Shown piece by piece: positions 27,688 to 64,000 of a stretch of DNA of 64,000 nt. Each line of letters starts with the position of its first letter. Position 1 is the stretch's first letter. Source of the DNA: Streptomyces cyanogenus (lineage in GTDB: Bacteria > Actinomycetota > Actinomycetes > Streptomycetales > Streptomycetaceae); assembly GCF_017526105.1 (NCBI RefSeq), contig NZ_CP071839.1:7540001-7604000 (forward strand). The letters run 5' to 3'. The notes under the pieces were generated by a model, which was given only the letters and a program-made list of their open reading frames with translations, was not told the DNA's origin and ran no database searches. A program made the translations under genes and the position numbers.

Positions 27688-30059
27688 TGGTGGACGGGCC
27701 CACCTGGGAGTACGAGGGCTACCGGCCCGCGGAGGAACGCCTGCGGGAGTCGCTGTGCACCCTGGGAAACGGCTACTTCGCCACGCGCGGGGCCCTGCCC
27801 GAGTGCACCGCGGACGACGTCCACTACCCCGGCACCTACGCGGCCGGCTGCTACAACCGGCTCACCTCCGAGATCGCCGGGCGCCGGGTCGAGAACGAGG
27901 ACATGGTCAACCTGCCCAACTGGCTGCCGCTGCGGTTCCGGCCGGCCGGCGGGGAGTGGCTCACCCCGGACACCACCCCCGTCGCCGAGCACCACCAGAT
28001 GCTCGTCCTCGACCCCGGCCTGCTGGAACGCCGTACCCGCTACCCGCTCGGCACCGACGCGAGCCTCCTGGTCCGGCAGGAGCGCCTCGTCCACCTGGCC
28101 GACCCCCATCTCGCCGCGCTGCGCACCGAGTTCACCGCCGAGGGCCGTCCCGTCGAACTGGACGTCGAGGCCGCGCTGGACGGGGGCGTCACCAACGCCG
28201 GGGTCGCCCGGTACCGGGAGCTGGACGGCCGGCACCTCAGCCACGTCACCGTCGGCACCGCCGTGCCCGGCACGGTCTGGCTGCGCTGCCGTACCCGCAC
28301 CTCCGACATCGGCTTCGGACTGGCCGCCCGGCTGACGGTCCGGGCGCCGGTCACCCACGCCAACGAGGCCCACCGCGCGGTGCAGCGGCTGCTGCTGCGG
28401 CTGCCGCCCGGCCGGACCGTCACCGTCGACAAGACCGTCGCCCTGCACACCTCCCACGACCCGGCGATCAGCGACCCGCTGCGCGCGGCCGTGGACCGGG
28501 TCGGCACCGCGCCCGGCTTCGAGGAGCTGCGCGAGACCCACCGCTCGGCCTGGGAGCAGCTGTGGCGGCGCACCGCGCTCGACGTGCCCGGCGAGGCCGG
28601 CAGCATCCTGCGCCTGCACCTGTTCCACCTGCTGCAGACCCTCTCCCCGCACACCGCGGACCTGGACGTCGGCGTGCCCGCCCGCGGACTGCACGGCGAG
28701 GCCTACCGCGGGCACGTCTTCTGGGACGAACTCTTCGTCCTGCCCTACCTCAACCTCCACCTCCCCGAGGTCTCCCGCGCCCTGCTCCACTACCGCCACC
28801 GCCGCCTGGACGCGGCCTGCCGAGCGGCCCGCGACCTCGGCCGGTGCGGCGCGCTGTACCCGTGGCAGAGCGGCAGCGACGGCCGCGAGGAGACCCAGCA
28901 GGTGCACCTCAACCCGCGCTCGGGCCGCTGGCTCCCGGACCACTCCCGGCTGCAGCACCACGTCGGCTCGGCCGTGGCCTACAACGTCTGGCAGTACTGC
29001 GAGGCGACCGGCGACACGGAGTTCCGGCACGGCGAGGGCGCCGAGATCTTCCTCCAGATCGCCCGCTTCTGGGGAGAGTCGGCGAGGTGGGACGACCACC
29101 TCGGCCGGTACCGCATCCGGGGCGTGGTCGGCCCCGACGAGTACCACGACGCCTACCCCGGTGCGCTCCGGCCCGGCCTGGACGACAACGCGTACACCAA
29201 CGTCTCCGCCGCCTGGGTGCTCACCCGCGCCCTGGAACTGCTGGACGGCCTGCCCGAGCCGCGCCGCCGTGAACTCGGCGAGCACATCGGGCTGGCCGCC
29301 GACGAGCCCGCCCGCTGGACCGAGGTCTCCCGCGGCCTGCACGTTCCCTTCCACGACGGGGTGATCAGCCAGTTCGACGGCTACGGCGACCTCGCCGAGC
29401 TGGACTGGGACGGCTACCGCAAGCGGTACCACGACATCCGGCGCCTGGACCGGATCCTGGAGTCGGAGGGCGACACCGTCAACCGCTACAAAGCGTCCAA
29501 ACAGGCCGACGTCCTGATGCTCGGCTACCTCTTCTCGCCCGCCGAACTCCGGTCGCTCTTCCAGCAGCTGGGCCACCACCTGGACGAGCACGGCTGGCTC
29601 GCCACCGTGGACCACTATCTGCACCGCACCAGCCACGGCTCGACCCTGAGCGGCCTGGTGCACGGCTGGATCCTGGCCCGTGCCCGCCGCGCCGACGCCT
29701 GGACCTTCGTGCAGGAGGCGCTGCGCGGCGACATCGCCGACCTGCAAGGGGGCACCACCGGGGAGGGCATCCACCTCGGCGCGATGGCCGGCACCCTCGA
29801 CCTCGTGCAGCGCGGGCTGACCGGTCTGGAGACCCGCGGCGGCGGCCTGTGCCTGGACCCGGTCCCGCTGCCCGAACTGTCCTCCTACGGCTTCGCCATC
29901 CGCTACCACGGCCACTGGGGCGTGCGGCTGCGGCTGCGCAGCGGCCTGCTGGAGATCGCCGTACCGGAGTCCGACCAGTCGCCCATCGACATCCGCCTGC
30001 ACGACCGGGTGATCCCCGTCGGACCGGGGGAGACGGCCCGGCTGGTGCTGCCCGACTGA
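27687..30059 (+). CDS. Glycoside hydrolase family 65 protein (disaccharide phosphorylase type)
   Basis: The 790-aa protein has the four-part GH65 layout: an N-terminal beta-sandwich (SLCTLGNGYFATRGALPE), a linker, the alpha/alpha-barrel and a C-terminal beta sheet. Active-site stretches are GHVFWDELFVLPYLNLH, PWQSGSDGREETQQVHLNP, the general-acid segment GVVGPDEYHDAYPG, and NRYKASKQADVLMLGYLF followed by HRTSHGSTLS. GH65 enzymes are mostly phosphorylases of maltose, trehalose, kojibiose or nigerose; the exact substrate cannot be read here. The ATG shares a base with the preceding stop. A GH65 gene coupled to a molybdenum hydroxylase is unexpected. Confidence 0.9.
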   Translation: MVDGPTWEYEGYRPAEERLRESLCTLGNGYFATRGALPECTADDVHYPGTYAAGCYNRLTSEIAGRRVENEDMVNLPNWLPLRFRPAGGEWLTPDTTPVAEHHQMLVLDPGLLERRTRYPLGTDASLLVRQERLVHLADPHLAALRTEFTAEGRPVELDVEAALDGGVTNAGVARYRELDGRHLSHVTVGTAVPGTVWLRCRTRTSDIGFGLAARLTVRAPVTHANEAHRAVQRLLLRLPPGRTVTVDKTVALHTSHDPAISDPLRAAVDRVGTAPGFEELRETHRSAWEQLWRRTALDVPGEAGSILRLHLFHLLQTLSPHTADLDVGVPARGLHGEAYRGHVFWDELFVLPYLNLHLPEVSRALLHYRHRRLDAACRAARDLGRCGALYPWQSGSDGREETQQVHLNPRSGRWLPDHSRLQHHVGSAVAYNVWQYCEATGDTEFRHGEGAEIFLQIARFWGESARWDDHLGRYRIRGVVGPDEYHDAYPGALRPGLDDNAYTNVSAAWVLTRALELLDGLPEPRRRELGEHIGLAADEPARWTEVSRGLHVPFHDGVISQFDGYGDLAELDWDGYRKRYHDIRRLDRILESEGDTVNRYKASKQADVLMLGYLFSPAELRSLFQQLGHHLDEHGWLATVDHYLHRTSHGSTLSGLVHGWILARARRADAWTFVQEALRGDIADLQGGTTGEGIHLGAMAGTLDLVQRGLTGLETRGGGLCLDPVPLPELSSYGFAIRYHGHWGVRLRLRSGLLEIAVPESDQSPIDIRLHDRVIPVGPGETARLVLPD

Positions 30060-30174
30060 GGCCCCCGGCCAACCCGGGTCACGGCACGGACACACCGTCG
30101 TCCGTGATCTCGACGCCGCCCGGCCGACGGGACCACCATGGGGGAGCGGCCGAGGACGGAGGGAGCTGCCGGAC

Positions 30175-31020
30175 ATGAGGGTGACCGACGTGCCCTTGCG
30201 CGTCTTGGCCGTGGACGACGAGGAACCCGCGCTCGCGGAACTGCTGTACCTGCTGGGGGAGGACCCCCGGGTCGGCACCGTCGTCCCCGCCCTCACGGCC
30301 GGCGAGGCGCTGCGGCGGCTGGGTGGAGCCACGACGGGCGGCTCCGAGCGCTCGGGTGGCTCGGTCGGCGTGCACGGCGAGGAGGGTGCGGAGGGCTTCG
30401 ACGTCGTCTTCCTCGACATCGACATGCCCGGCCTGAGCGGTCTGGAACTGGCCCGGCTGCTGGGCGGCTTCCCCGCCCCGCCGCTGATCGTCTTCGTCAC
30501 CGCCTACGAGGACTTCGCCGTGCGCGCCTTCGATCTCAAGGCCGTGGACTACCTGCTCAAGCCCCTCCGCAAAGAACGCTTCGCCGAGGCGGTACGGCGG
30601 GTCGCCGAGCTGGTCGGGGCCGGACAGGGGCCCCGCCCCGCCGCCCCCGTGGCGCCCGGGCCCGCGGCGCCCGCCCTCGGTGACCAGGTGCCCGTGGAGC
30701 TGGGCGGGGTGACCCGGTTCGTGCCCCTCGCCGACATCACGTATGTCGAGGCGCAGGGCGACTACGCGCGGCTGCACACCGGCCGGGGCAGTCATCTGGT
30801 GCGGATCCCGCTGTCCACCCTTGAGGAGCAGTGGCGCTCGCGAGGCTTCGTCCGGATCCACCGCAGCCGGCTCGTCGCCCTCGGCCGGATCGAGGAACTC
30901 CGGGTGGAGGGCGGCAACCTGACCGTCCGGATCGGCGACCGGGTGCTCGCCGTGAGCCGGCGCAACGCCCGGGAACTGCGGGACCTGCTGGCGGGCCGCG
31001 CGGCGGGCCGGGTGCGCTGA
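30175..31020 (+). CDS. LytTR-type response regulator
   Basis: The 281-aa protein has an N-terminal receiver domain with VLAVDDEEPAL, phosphoacceptor Asp in VVFLDIDMPGLSG, conserved Thr in VFVTAYEDFAVRAF and Lys in DYLLKPLRKERF. A proline/alanine linker follows, then a C-terminal LytTR DNA-binding domain (ITYVEAQGDYARLHT, VRIHRSRLVALGRIEELR). The receiver contains a glycine/serine-rich insert at about residues 52-70. The ATG at 30175 lies about ten bases after GGAGGGAG. No sensor kinase is adjacent; LytTR regulators usually pair with a LytS-type membrane kinase, so this one is an orphan within the window. Confidence 0.9.
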   Translation: MRVTDVPLRVLAVDDEEPALAELLYLLGEDPRVGTVVPALTAGEALRRLGGATTGGSERSGGSVGVHGEEGAEGFDVVFLDIDMPGLSGLELARLLGGFPAPPLIVFVTAYEDFAVRAFDLKAVDYLLKPLRKERFAEAVRRVAELVGAGQGPRPAAPVAPGPAAPALGDQVPVELGGVTRFVPLADITYVEAQGDYARLHTGRGSHLVRIPLSTLEEQWRSRGFVRIHRSRLVALGRIEELRVEGGNLTVRIGDRVLAVSRRNARELRDLLAGRAAGRVR

Positions 31021-31802
31021 GCCGGCCCGCGACGGCCCGCGACGGCCCGCGACGGCTCGCGTCGGCCGGGGGCGGCTATGGCGACCGAACCGGTGCCGCC
31101 CTTCGGCCACGGTGGCCGAACTCCGACCTGCCGTCACCGCGTGAACGGCCTTTGTTCTCCGTGGTGTTGGTCACGTTCAGGAGAGCGCTCGAAGGGGCAG
31201 GGCTAGTCCCCGGGACGCGCGGGGCGGCGAGCCGCCTTGCCGCGCGGGCAGGGATGGGACTTGTGTGGGGGAATGGTGAACGCGGGCCGTGGCCGCGCGC
31301 GCTCCGAGCCAGTCGTCGAGGAGCGTTAACGGCAGCGTCACAGCGATTCGTGGTACTTCACCGAATGAATACGTATCGTTGTGCGAAGGGATCGACGAGT
31401 AGGTGGCGGGAGTGCAATTTCTCGCCAGCCTTGTGACGTTCGTGCGCGACTGCGTTTCACCACACGTGTAGGCAACACGGACAACTGGTCACAGGCCAGG
31501 GGGGTTTAGTTGATGTCCTTCGACACATCGGGCTGTGACAGGCAGCGGCGGCTTCGGCGAGGCGGGGTCCGCAGATCGTTCGTTTCCGGAGTGCGGCCGG
31601 CCGGGCGCTGACGCACAAGCGGTGAGGTGCGCAATCGTGCCAGGGGGCAGATCACCACCGGCGTTCGGCAGCGGCCGGACCACATGCGCGACGGGGGATG
31701 ACGGGAGCAGCGCATGCACGATTCCGGAAGAAACGATCGACGGGTCAGAGCGACACCCCACGAGTTCAGAACGCCACCCCGATAACACGTCAGAGGTTTG
31801 TA
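31021..31802. other. Long non-coding region upstream of the cluster regulator
   Basis: The 782-bp gap has lower GC and more irregular composition than its surroundings, and I see no supportable gene. It begins with a decamer repeat (GCCCGCGACG three times from 31025, then a degenerate fourth). It then holds scattered AT-rich stretches such as GAATGAATACGTATCG near 31363. An open frame from 31698 joins the regulator gene in phase but has atypical codon use. The region is likely to carry the regulator's promoter and several protein-binding sites, and marks the left border of the polyketide cluster. Confidence 0.6.
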
Positions 31803-33164
31803 GTGCCCCCGCGATATTCAGTCATCACTGAGCAAACCCTTCTGGAATCGTCTTCCGAGCCAGGCCGTTCCGTCGCACAATCAGCACTCTTCTGGCTCGA
31901 CGGACGGCTCGGCAAAAGCATGGAGTTAGCCGCCGCCGCGTCGGAACCGGCCGGGCCGGACCAGCCCGTCCGTGAGGCGCGGCTGGAGGCGCGCATCTGG
32001 TACGCCACGCTGCTGACGCGTGTCCGCGGTCTCCAGCCCGCCGAACGCCTCCTCACCGGCGAGGATCCCTGCGGGGAGCCCGGCGCGGAGCCCGTCGCCG
32101 ACCGACCGCACCGCCCCGAGGCGCAGGCCGCGCTGCGGCTGTGCGAGGCGGAGATCCATCTCGCCGGGGGCAGACTGACCGAGGCGGCGACAGCGGCCGA
32201 GACCGGTCTCCGGCTGGCCGCCCAGGCCGGGAACCGCGGACTCCCCCCACGGGGGCACGTGGTCATGGCCGTGTGCTCCGTCCGCTCCCTGGACCTGACG
32301 ACCGGTCTTCTCTACGCCAACCGGCTGCGGGACGCGGCGTTGCTCGGGCAGGAGAACCTCATGCCGGGACAGTGCGTCTGGGCCGCCGCCCAGGCCCTGG
32401 AGGCGCGCGACGGCATGGAGAGCGTGGCGCACCTGCTGAAGGGCATCGTCCACGACGAGGTGCTCACCCGCGACCTGCTGGTCTCCCAGCCGGCGGCGGC
32501 GCCCTGGCTGGTCCGGGCCGGCCAGCGCCTCGGTGACGCCGACCTCGCCGAGCGCACCGTCCGCACGATGAACCGGCTCGCCGTGATGAACCGCAGCTTC
32601 CGCAGCGTGCAGGCGGCCGCCGAGCACGCCACGGGGCTGTACGCCCGCGACGCCGACGCCCTGGAGGCCGCGTCGGAACGGCACCTGGACCCCTGGGCCC
32701 GCGCGTCCGCCCTGGAGGACGCGAGCCGGGTGCGTTCCGCCCGCGTCGCGGAACGCGACCGGGCGGTCGACCTGCTCCGGCGCGCGGCAGGCGCCTACCT
32801 GGGCGCCGGGTCGTCCCGGGACCTGGCGCGGGTGCAGAGCCGGCTGCGCGAACTCGACGACCACGGCGGCCGGCCCACCCGCAGCCGGACGAGGGTCAGC
32901 CAGCTCACCGACACCGAGTTCGCCGTGGCCGAACTGGTCAGCCAGGGGCTCACCAACGGCAGGGTGGGCAGCCAGCTCTACATCTCCCCGCACACGGTGG
33001 CGTTCCACCTGAAGAAGATCTTCCGCAAGCTCGACGTGACCTCCCGGGTGGAACTGGCCCGCTCCTGGAACCGGATCCTGGTGGAGGAACGCGACGACCA
33101 TCCCCGCGAGTCCGGGCCCGACTTCCTGGTCCGCTCCGCCGTGGCCGCCCGGCAGGCCGGGTAG
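31803..33164 (+). CDS. LuxR family transcriptional regulator with an in-frame TTA codon
   Basis: The 453-aa protein ends in a LuxR helix-turn-helix at about residues 365-425 (LTDTEFAVAELVSQGLTNGR, SQLYISPHTVAFHLKKIFRK). The preceding 350 residues are helical repeats resembling the C-terminal half of large LAL activators, but no Walker A/B ATPase domain is present. Codon 42 is TTA (31926-31928), so translation should need the bldA leucyl-tRNA. The GTG at 31803 follows AGAGG at six bases; an in-frame ATG at 31698 is less likely. The gene opens the polyketide region and is the best candidate for its pathway activator. Confidence 0.85.
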   Translation: MPPRYSVITEQTLLESSSEPGRSVAQSALFWLDGRLGKSMELAAAASEPAGPDQPVREARLEARIWYATLLTRVRGLQPAERLLTGEDPCGEPGAEPVADRPHRPEAQAALRLCEAEIHLAGGRLTEAATAAETGLRLAAQAGNRGLPPRGHVVMAVCSVRSLDLTTGLLYANRLRDAALLGQENLMPGQCVWAAAQALEARDGMESVAHLLKGIVHDEVLTRDLLVSQPAAAPWLVRAGQRLGDADLAERTVRTMNRLAVMNRSFRSVQAAAEHATGLYARDADALEAASERHLDPWARASALEDASRVRSARVAERDRAVDLLRRAAGAYLGAGSSRDLARVQSRLRELDDHGGRPTRSRTRVSQLTDTEFAVAELVSQGLTNGRVGSQLYISPHTVAFHLKKIFRKLDVTSRVELARSWNRILVEERDDHPRESGPDFLVRSAVAARQAG

Positions 33165-33389
33165 CCACCGGCCGGCGCGGGACCGTCAGCGCAGGTGACG
33201 GCTCCGCGCCGCCCCTACCACCCCCGCCCTACCAACCTGAGGGATGCCGCCGCGGCGGTCCCCCCACGTAGCCTCCAGCAAGGGAAGCACCGTTTCTCAC
33301 CGTGTCGTGCCGTCCCGCCGGCGAGCGCCGGCCGGGTGGGACCGGGCGGGTTGCCGAAACAGCCGTACCGACTGGCCAGGAGTCATGCC

Positions 33390-34025
33390 ATGACCCATCT
33401 TCTGCACATCGACGCGAGCATCCGCTCCGGCGAGTCCGTGACGCGGCAGCTCACCGCCGAGTTCGTCACCCAGTGGCGGCAGAACCACCCGGACGCCGGT
33501 TACACCTACCGCGACCTCGGTGCCGAACCGATTCCGCACATCACGCACGAGGTCCGGGAGTGGCTCTTCGACCCGACCGGCGACCTGCACGGCGTCAGCC
33601 CCGAGGAGCAGGCGCTCACCGAGGCACTGCACGCCGAGGTCCGCGAGGCGACCACGATCGTGCTGGGCATCCCGATGTACAACTACACGATCCCGTCGTC
33701 CATCAAGGCCTGGATCGACCGGCTGGTCACCCCGGCGCACATGCTGCCCCCGGGTGCCGAGTCCGGCGCGCTGAGCGGTAAGAACGTCGTCGTCGTCACC
33801 GCCCGCGGCGGTTCCTACGCCCCCGGCACCCCGCGCGAGGGCTGGGACTACCAGGAGCCCTACCTGCGGGCCGTGCTGAGCGCCATCGGCCTCGCCGACC
33901 ATCTGAAGTTCGTGCACGCCGAGCTGACCTTCGCGGCGATCGTGCCCGCCATGGCCCAGCTGAAGCCGCTGGGCGAGAAGTCCCTCGCCGACGCCCGCGA
34001 GACCCTGCGCAAGCTGGCCGTCTGA
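33390..34025 (+). CDS. FMN-dependent NADH-azoreductase / quinone reductase family protein
   Basis: The 211-aa protein has the flavodoxin-like fold of AzoR. HLLHIDASIRSGESVTR is the FMN-phosphate loop, IVLGIPMYNYTIPSSIKAWI the central flavin contact, and VVVVTARGGSYAPGTPREGW a later loop. It transfers two electrons from NAD(P)H to quinones or azo compounds. The ATG at 33390 follows AGGAG at seven bases; a tiny ATGCCATGA lies just upstream. It sits between the LuxR-type regulator and the P450 and may detoxify or tailor a quinone-like product or intermediate, which is inference. Confidence 0.88.
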   Translation: MTHLLHIDASIRSGESVTRQLTAEFVTQWRQNHPDAGYTYRDLGAEPIPHITHEVREWLFDPTGDLHGVSPEEQALTEALHAEVREATTIVLGIPMYNYTIPSSIKAWIDRLVTPAHMLPPGAESGALSGKNVVVVTARGGSYAPGTPREGWDYQEPYLRAVLSAIGLADHLKFVHAELTFAAIVPAMAQLKPLGEKSLADARETLRKLAV

Positions 34026-34051
34026 CCTACGGCACCACCATCGCGGGCGGG

Positions 34052-34071
34052 CGCACCCGGGCGCGGGTGCG
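34052..34071. terminator. Small GC-rich hairpin between azoreductase and P450 genes
   Basis: CGCACCC (34052-34058) pairs with GGGTGCG (34065-34071) across a six-base loop, 27 bases after the azoreductase stop. No T-run follows. It could attenuate read-through into the P450 gene. Confidence 0.35.
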
Positions 34072-34119
34072 GATTTCCGCGGACGGATACGTGCGCACAC
34101 ACTGTGGGGAAGGTGCTTC

Positions 34120-35313
34120 ATGAGCGAGATGCTGTCCTTCGAAGACGTCTGGTCACGCACCCATCACTTCGACCCTCCCGCGATCTTCGACAAGCTGCGG
34201 GAGGAACGCCCGCTCGCGAGGATGGCCTACCCGGACGGTCACATCGGCTGGTTCGCCACCAGCCACGGGATCGTCCGGGAGGTCCTGAGCGATCCCCGTT
34301 TCAGCCACAGCCTGGAGATCGGGCACTTCCCCGTCACCAAGTACGGGGCCCCCGTACCGCAGTTCCCGGCGATGCCCGGCATGTTCATCCACATGGACCC
34401 GCCGGACCACACCCGGTTCCGCCGGATGCTGGCGCGGGAGTTCACCGTGCGGCGCATCGCCGAACTCGCCCCGCGGGTCGAGTCGGTGGCCGCCGAGCAG
34501 ATCGAGGAGATGCGCGAACAGGGCGCACCCGCCGACCTGCTGACCACCTTCGCCAAGCCGCTCGTGCTGCGGGTCCTGTCCGACCTGGTCGGCCTGCCGT
34601 ACGAGGAGCGCGAGCGGTACGCCGACGCGCCCGCCCTCACCCACGACCCGGACGGTGACGCCGAGGAGTCGATGGCGGTCTTCCAGCAGGTCGGCGCGCT
34701 CATCGGGGAGACCATCGCCCGCAAGCGCGAGCAGCCCGGCGACGACATCATCAGCCGGCTGCTGGCCGCCGGCGAACTCACCGACGAGGAACTCGGCAAC
34801 ATCGTGGCCCTGCTGCTGTTCGCGGGCTACGAGACCACCGAGAGCGCTCTCAGCGTCGGTGTCATGGCGCTGCTGCACCACCCCGAGCAACTCGCCGCCC
34901 TGCGCGCCGACCTGTCCCGCGTGGACGCGGCGGTGGAGGAGATCCTCCGCTATGTCACCGTCAACCAGTACGAGATCTTCCGCACCGCCCTGGAGGACGT
35001 CGAACTGGACGGCCGGCTGGTGAAGAAGGGGGAGACCGTCACGGTGTCCCTGCCGGCCGCCAACCGCGACCCGGCCAAGTACGGCTGCCCCGCCCACCTC
35101 GACCTGGACCGGGACACCGCCGGACACCTGGCGTTCGGCCACGGCATCCACCAGTGCGTCGGCCAGAACCTGGCCCGCCTCGAACTCCGCACCGGCCTGC
35201 GCGCCTTGCTGCAGGCCTTCCCCGACCTGCGGGCGGCCACGCCGGCCGAAGAAGTCCCGCTGCGCACCCGCGGATCCGTCTTCGGCCTGAAGAGCCTCCC
35301 GGTCACCTGGTGA
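34120..35313 (+). CDS. Cytochrome P450 monooxygenase
   Basis: The 397-aa soluble bacterial P450 has all core motifs: FIHMDPPDHTRFRRMLAREF in the C-helix region, the I-helix oxygen-binding LLLFAGYETTES, the K-helix ExxR in VEEILRYV, and the heme loop FGHGIHQCVGQNLAR with ligand Cys346. It resembles CYP105/107-type tailoring enzymes and probably hydroxylates or epoxidises the polyketide made by the adjacent synthase. Electrons must come from ferredoxins encoded elsewhere. The ATG at 34120 follows GGGGAAGG. Confidence 0.93.
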   Translation: MSEMLSFEDVWSRTHHFDPPAIFDKLREERPLARMAYPDGHIGWFATSHGIVREVLSDPRFSHSLEIGHFPVTKYGAPVPQFPAMPGMFIHMDPPDHTRFRRMLAREFTVRRIAELAPRVESVAAEQIEEMREQGAPADLLTTFAKPLVLRVLSDLVGLPYEERERYADAPALTHDPDGDAEESMAVFQQVGALIGETIARKREQPGDDIISRLLAAGELTDEELGNIVALLLFAGYETTESALSVGVMALLHHPEQLAALRADLSRVDAAVEEILRYVTVNQYEIFRTALEDVELDGRLVKKGETVTVSLPAANRDPAKYGCPAHLDLDRDTAGHLAFGHGIHQCVGQNLARLELRTGLRALLQAFPDLRAATPAEEVPLRTRGSVFGLKSLPVTW

Positions 35314-35697
35314 GTCCTCGGCTCCGCTCGTGAGCGCCCCGGTGCTCTGACCGTACGTCCGCCCCTCCCGGCCACGGGCGGTACGGCGGCCCTCCGCGCG
35401 AGCCTGCGCGGGGCCCGCCGCCACCGCCTGCTCCGGCCCGCCCCGGACCGGCCCCCCGGCCGTCCGTGGCGGTGGGAACGGCCCCTCCGCCCGCCCCGGC
35501 GGCGGGACCGGCCGCTCCCGCCCTGTCCGGGCGCCTGACCGCCGCGCGCACCGCCGCGGCGGAGGGACGTCTGCCTCCGTCGTTCCGGACGACGGCCGGC
35601 TGTACAGCGTCGTACAGCCGTCCGCGCAGCGTCCGGAGACCACCCCCGACCTGCTGCTCCCGGTACCCGCTGCCGCCCTGTGGAAGGAGTCCGAGGC
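35314..35697. other. Non-coding gap before the first polyketide synthase gene
   Basis: The 384-bp interval is extremely GC-rich, with no gene I can support. It likely holds the promoter of the synthase operon. Its most distinct element is the palindrome at 35597-35620. The last twenty bases carry the GGAAGGAG ribosome site of the synthase. Confidence 0.6.
35597..35620. promoter_or_regulatory. 24-bp palindrome upstream of the polyketide synthase gene
   Basis: CGGCTGTAC (35597-35605) and GTACAGCCG (35612-35620) are perfect nine-base arms with a six-base spacer, centred about 89 bases before the synthase start. Symmetry and position suggest a dimeric regulator site. The neighbouring LuxR-type protein is one candidate binder. 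Confidence 0.5.
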
Positions 35698-52509
<16,812 letters not shown>

Positions 52510-52543
52510 CCCCATGACAGCGGACGCACCACGGAGGACGGAT

Positions 52544-64000
<11,457 letters not shown>

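Noticed and set aside
31698..31802. N-terminal extension of the LuxR-type regulator from the ATG at 31698
   Set aside because: The extra 35 codons have atypical composition and no ribosome site, whereas the GTG at 31803 has AGAGG at six bases; kept only as an alternative.
52514..52543. Earlier ATG (52514) as the start of the second synthase
   Set aside because: It is in frame, but the ATG at 52544 has a clear GGAGG at proper spacing and directly precedes the docking coiled coil; the earlier codon has no convincing site.

Overview
The window reads as chromosomal DNA of a streptomycete. It has very high GC with strong third-position GC, frequent GTG starts, tight GTGA and ATG overlaps between co-transcribed genes, a monomeric isocitrate dehydrogenase, and one in-frame TTA codon placed in a cluster regulator. 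All functional calls come from motifs and family knowledge read by eye; no database search was run.

The left part (1-31.0 kb) is general metabolism and physiology. It opens with a divergent locus: a partial gene on the minus strand facing a cytosolic subtilisin-like protease, an ECF-like sigma factor and a small acidic protein. A minus-strand series follows: N-formylglutamate amidohydrolase, NADP isocitrate dehydrogenase, a DUF4186 protein, a membrane-anchored Mrr-type nuclease, an MscS channel, an APC permease and an unknown protein. Next is a plus-strand FGGY kinase / FAD dehydrogenase-BFD / FAD oxidoreductase operon that resembles a glycerol route. Then come a crotonase, a twin alpha/beta-hydrolase fusion divergent from a MerR-type regulator with an apparent CTG start, an LPG-synthase-like membrane protein, and an ABC exporter behind a SoxR-type promoter. 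A short secreted lectin remnant, a three-subunit molybdenum aldehyde/xanthine dehydrogenase coupled to a GH65 glycoside phosphorylase, and a LytTR response regulator complete this part.

The right part (about 31.0 kb to the end) is the left side of a modular type I polyketide synthase cluster. A 0.78-kb non-coding region precedes a LuxR-type regulator with a TTA codon, followed by an FMN azoreductase, a cytochrome P450 and two giant synthase genes. The first synthase (5,603 aa) has an unusual CoA-ligase / dead-KR / ACP loading module and three extension modules. The second (3,819 residues visible) has two complete KS-AT-DH-KR-ACP modules and runs off the right edge inside the KS of a third. 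Active-site reading predicts an acid starter from the CoA ligase, then a hydroxy-methyl unit, two unreduced ketones (one malonate, one methylmalonate) and two methylated alkenes. Such a chain could close to a dihydropyranone or hemiketal.

A second theme is tandem repetition. At least five non-coding arrays sit at gene 3' ends, and in several the repeat unit carries a copy of the neighbouring gene's last codons and stop. A further in-frame 45-bp repeat lies inside the second synthase gene.
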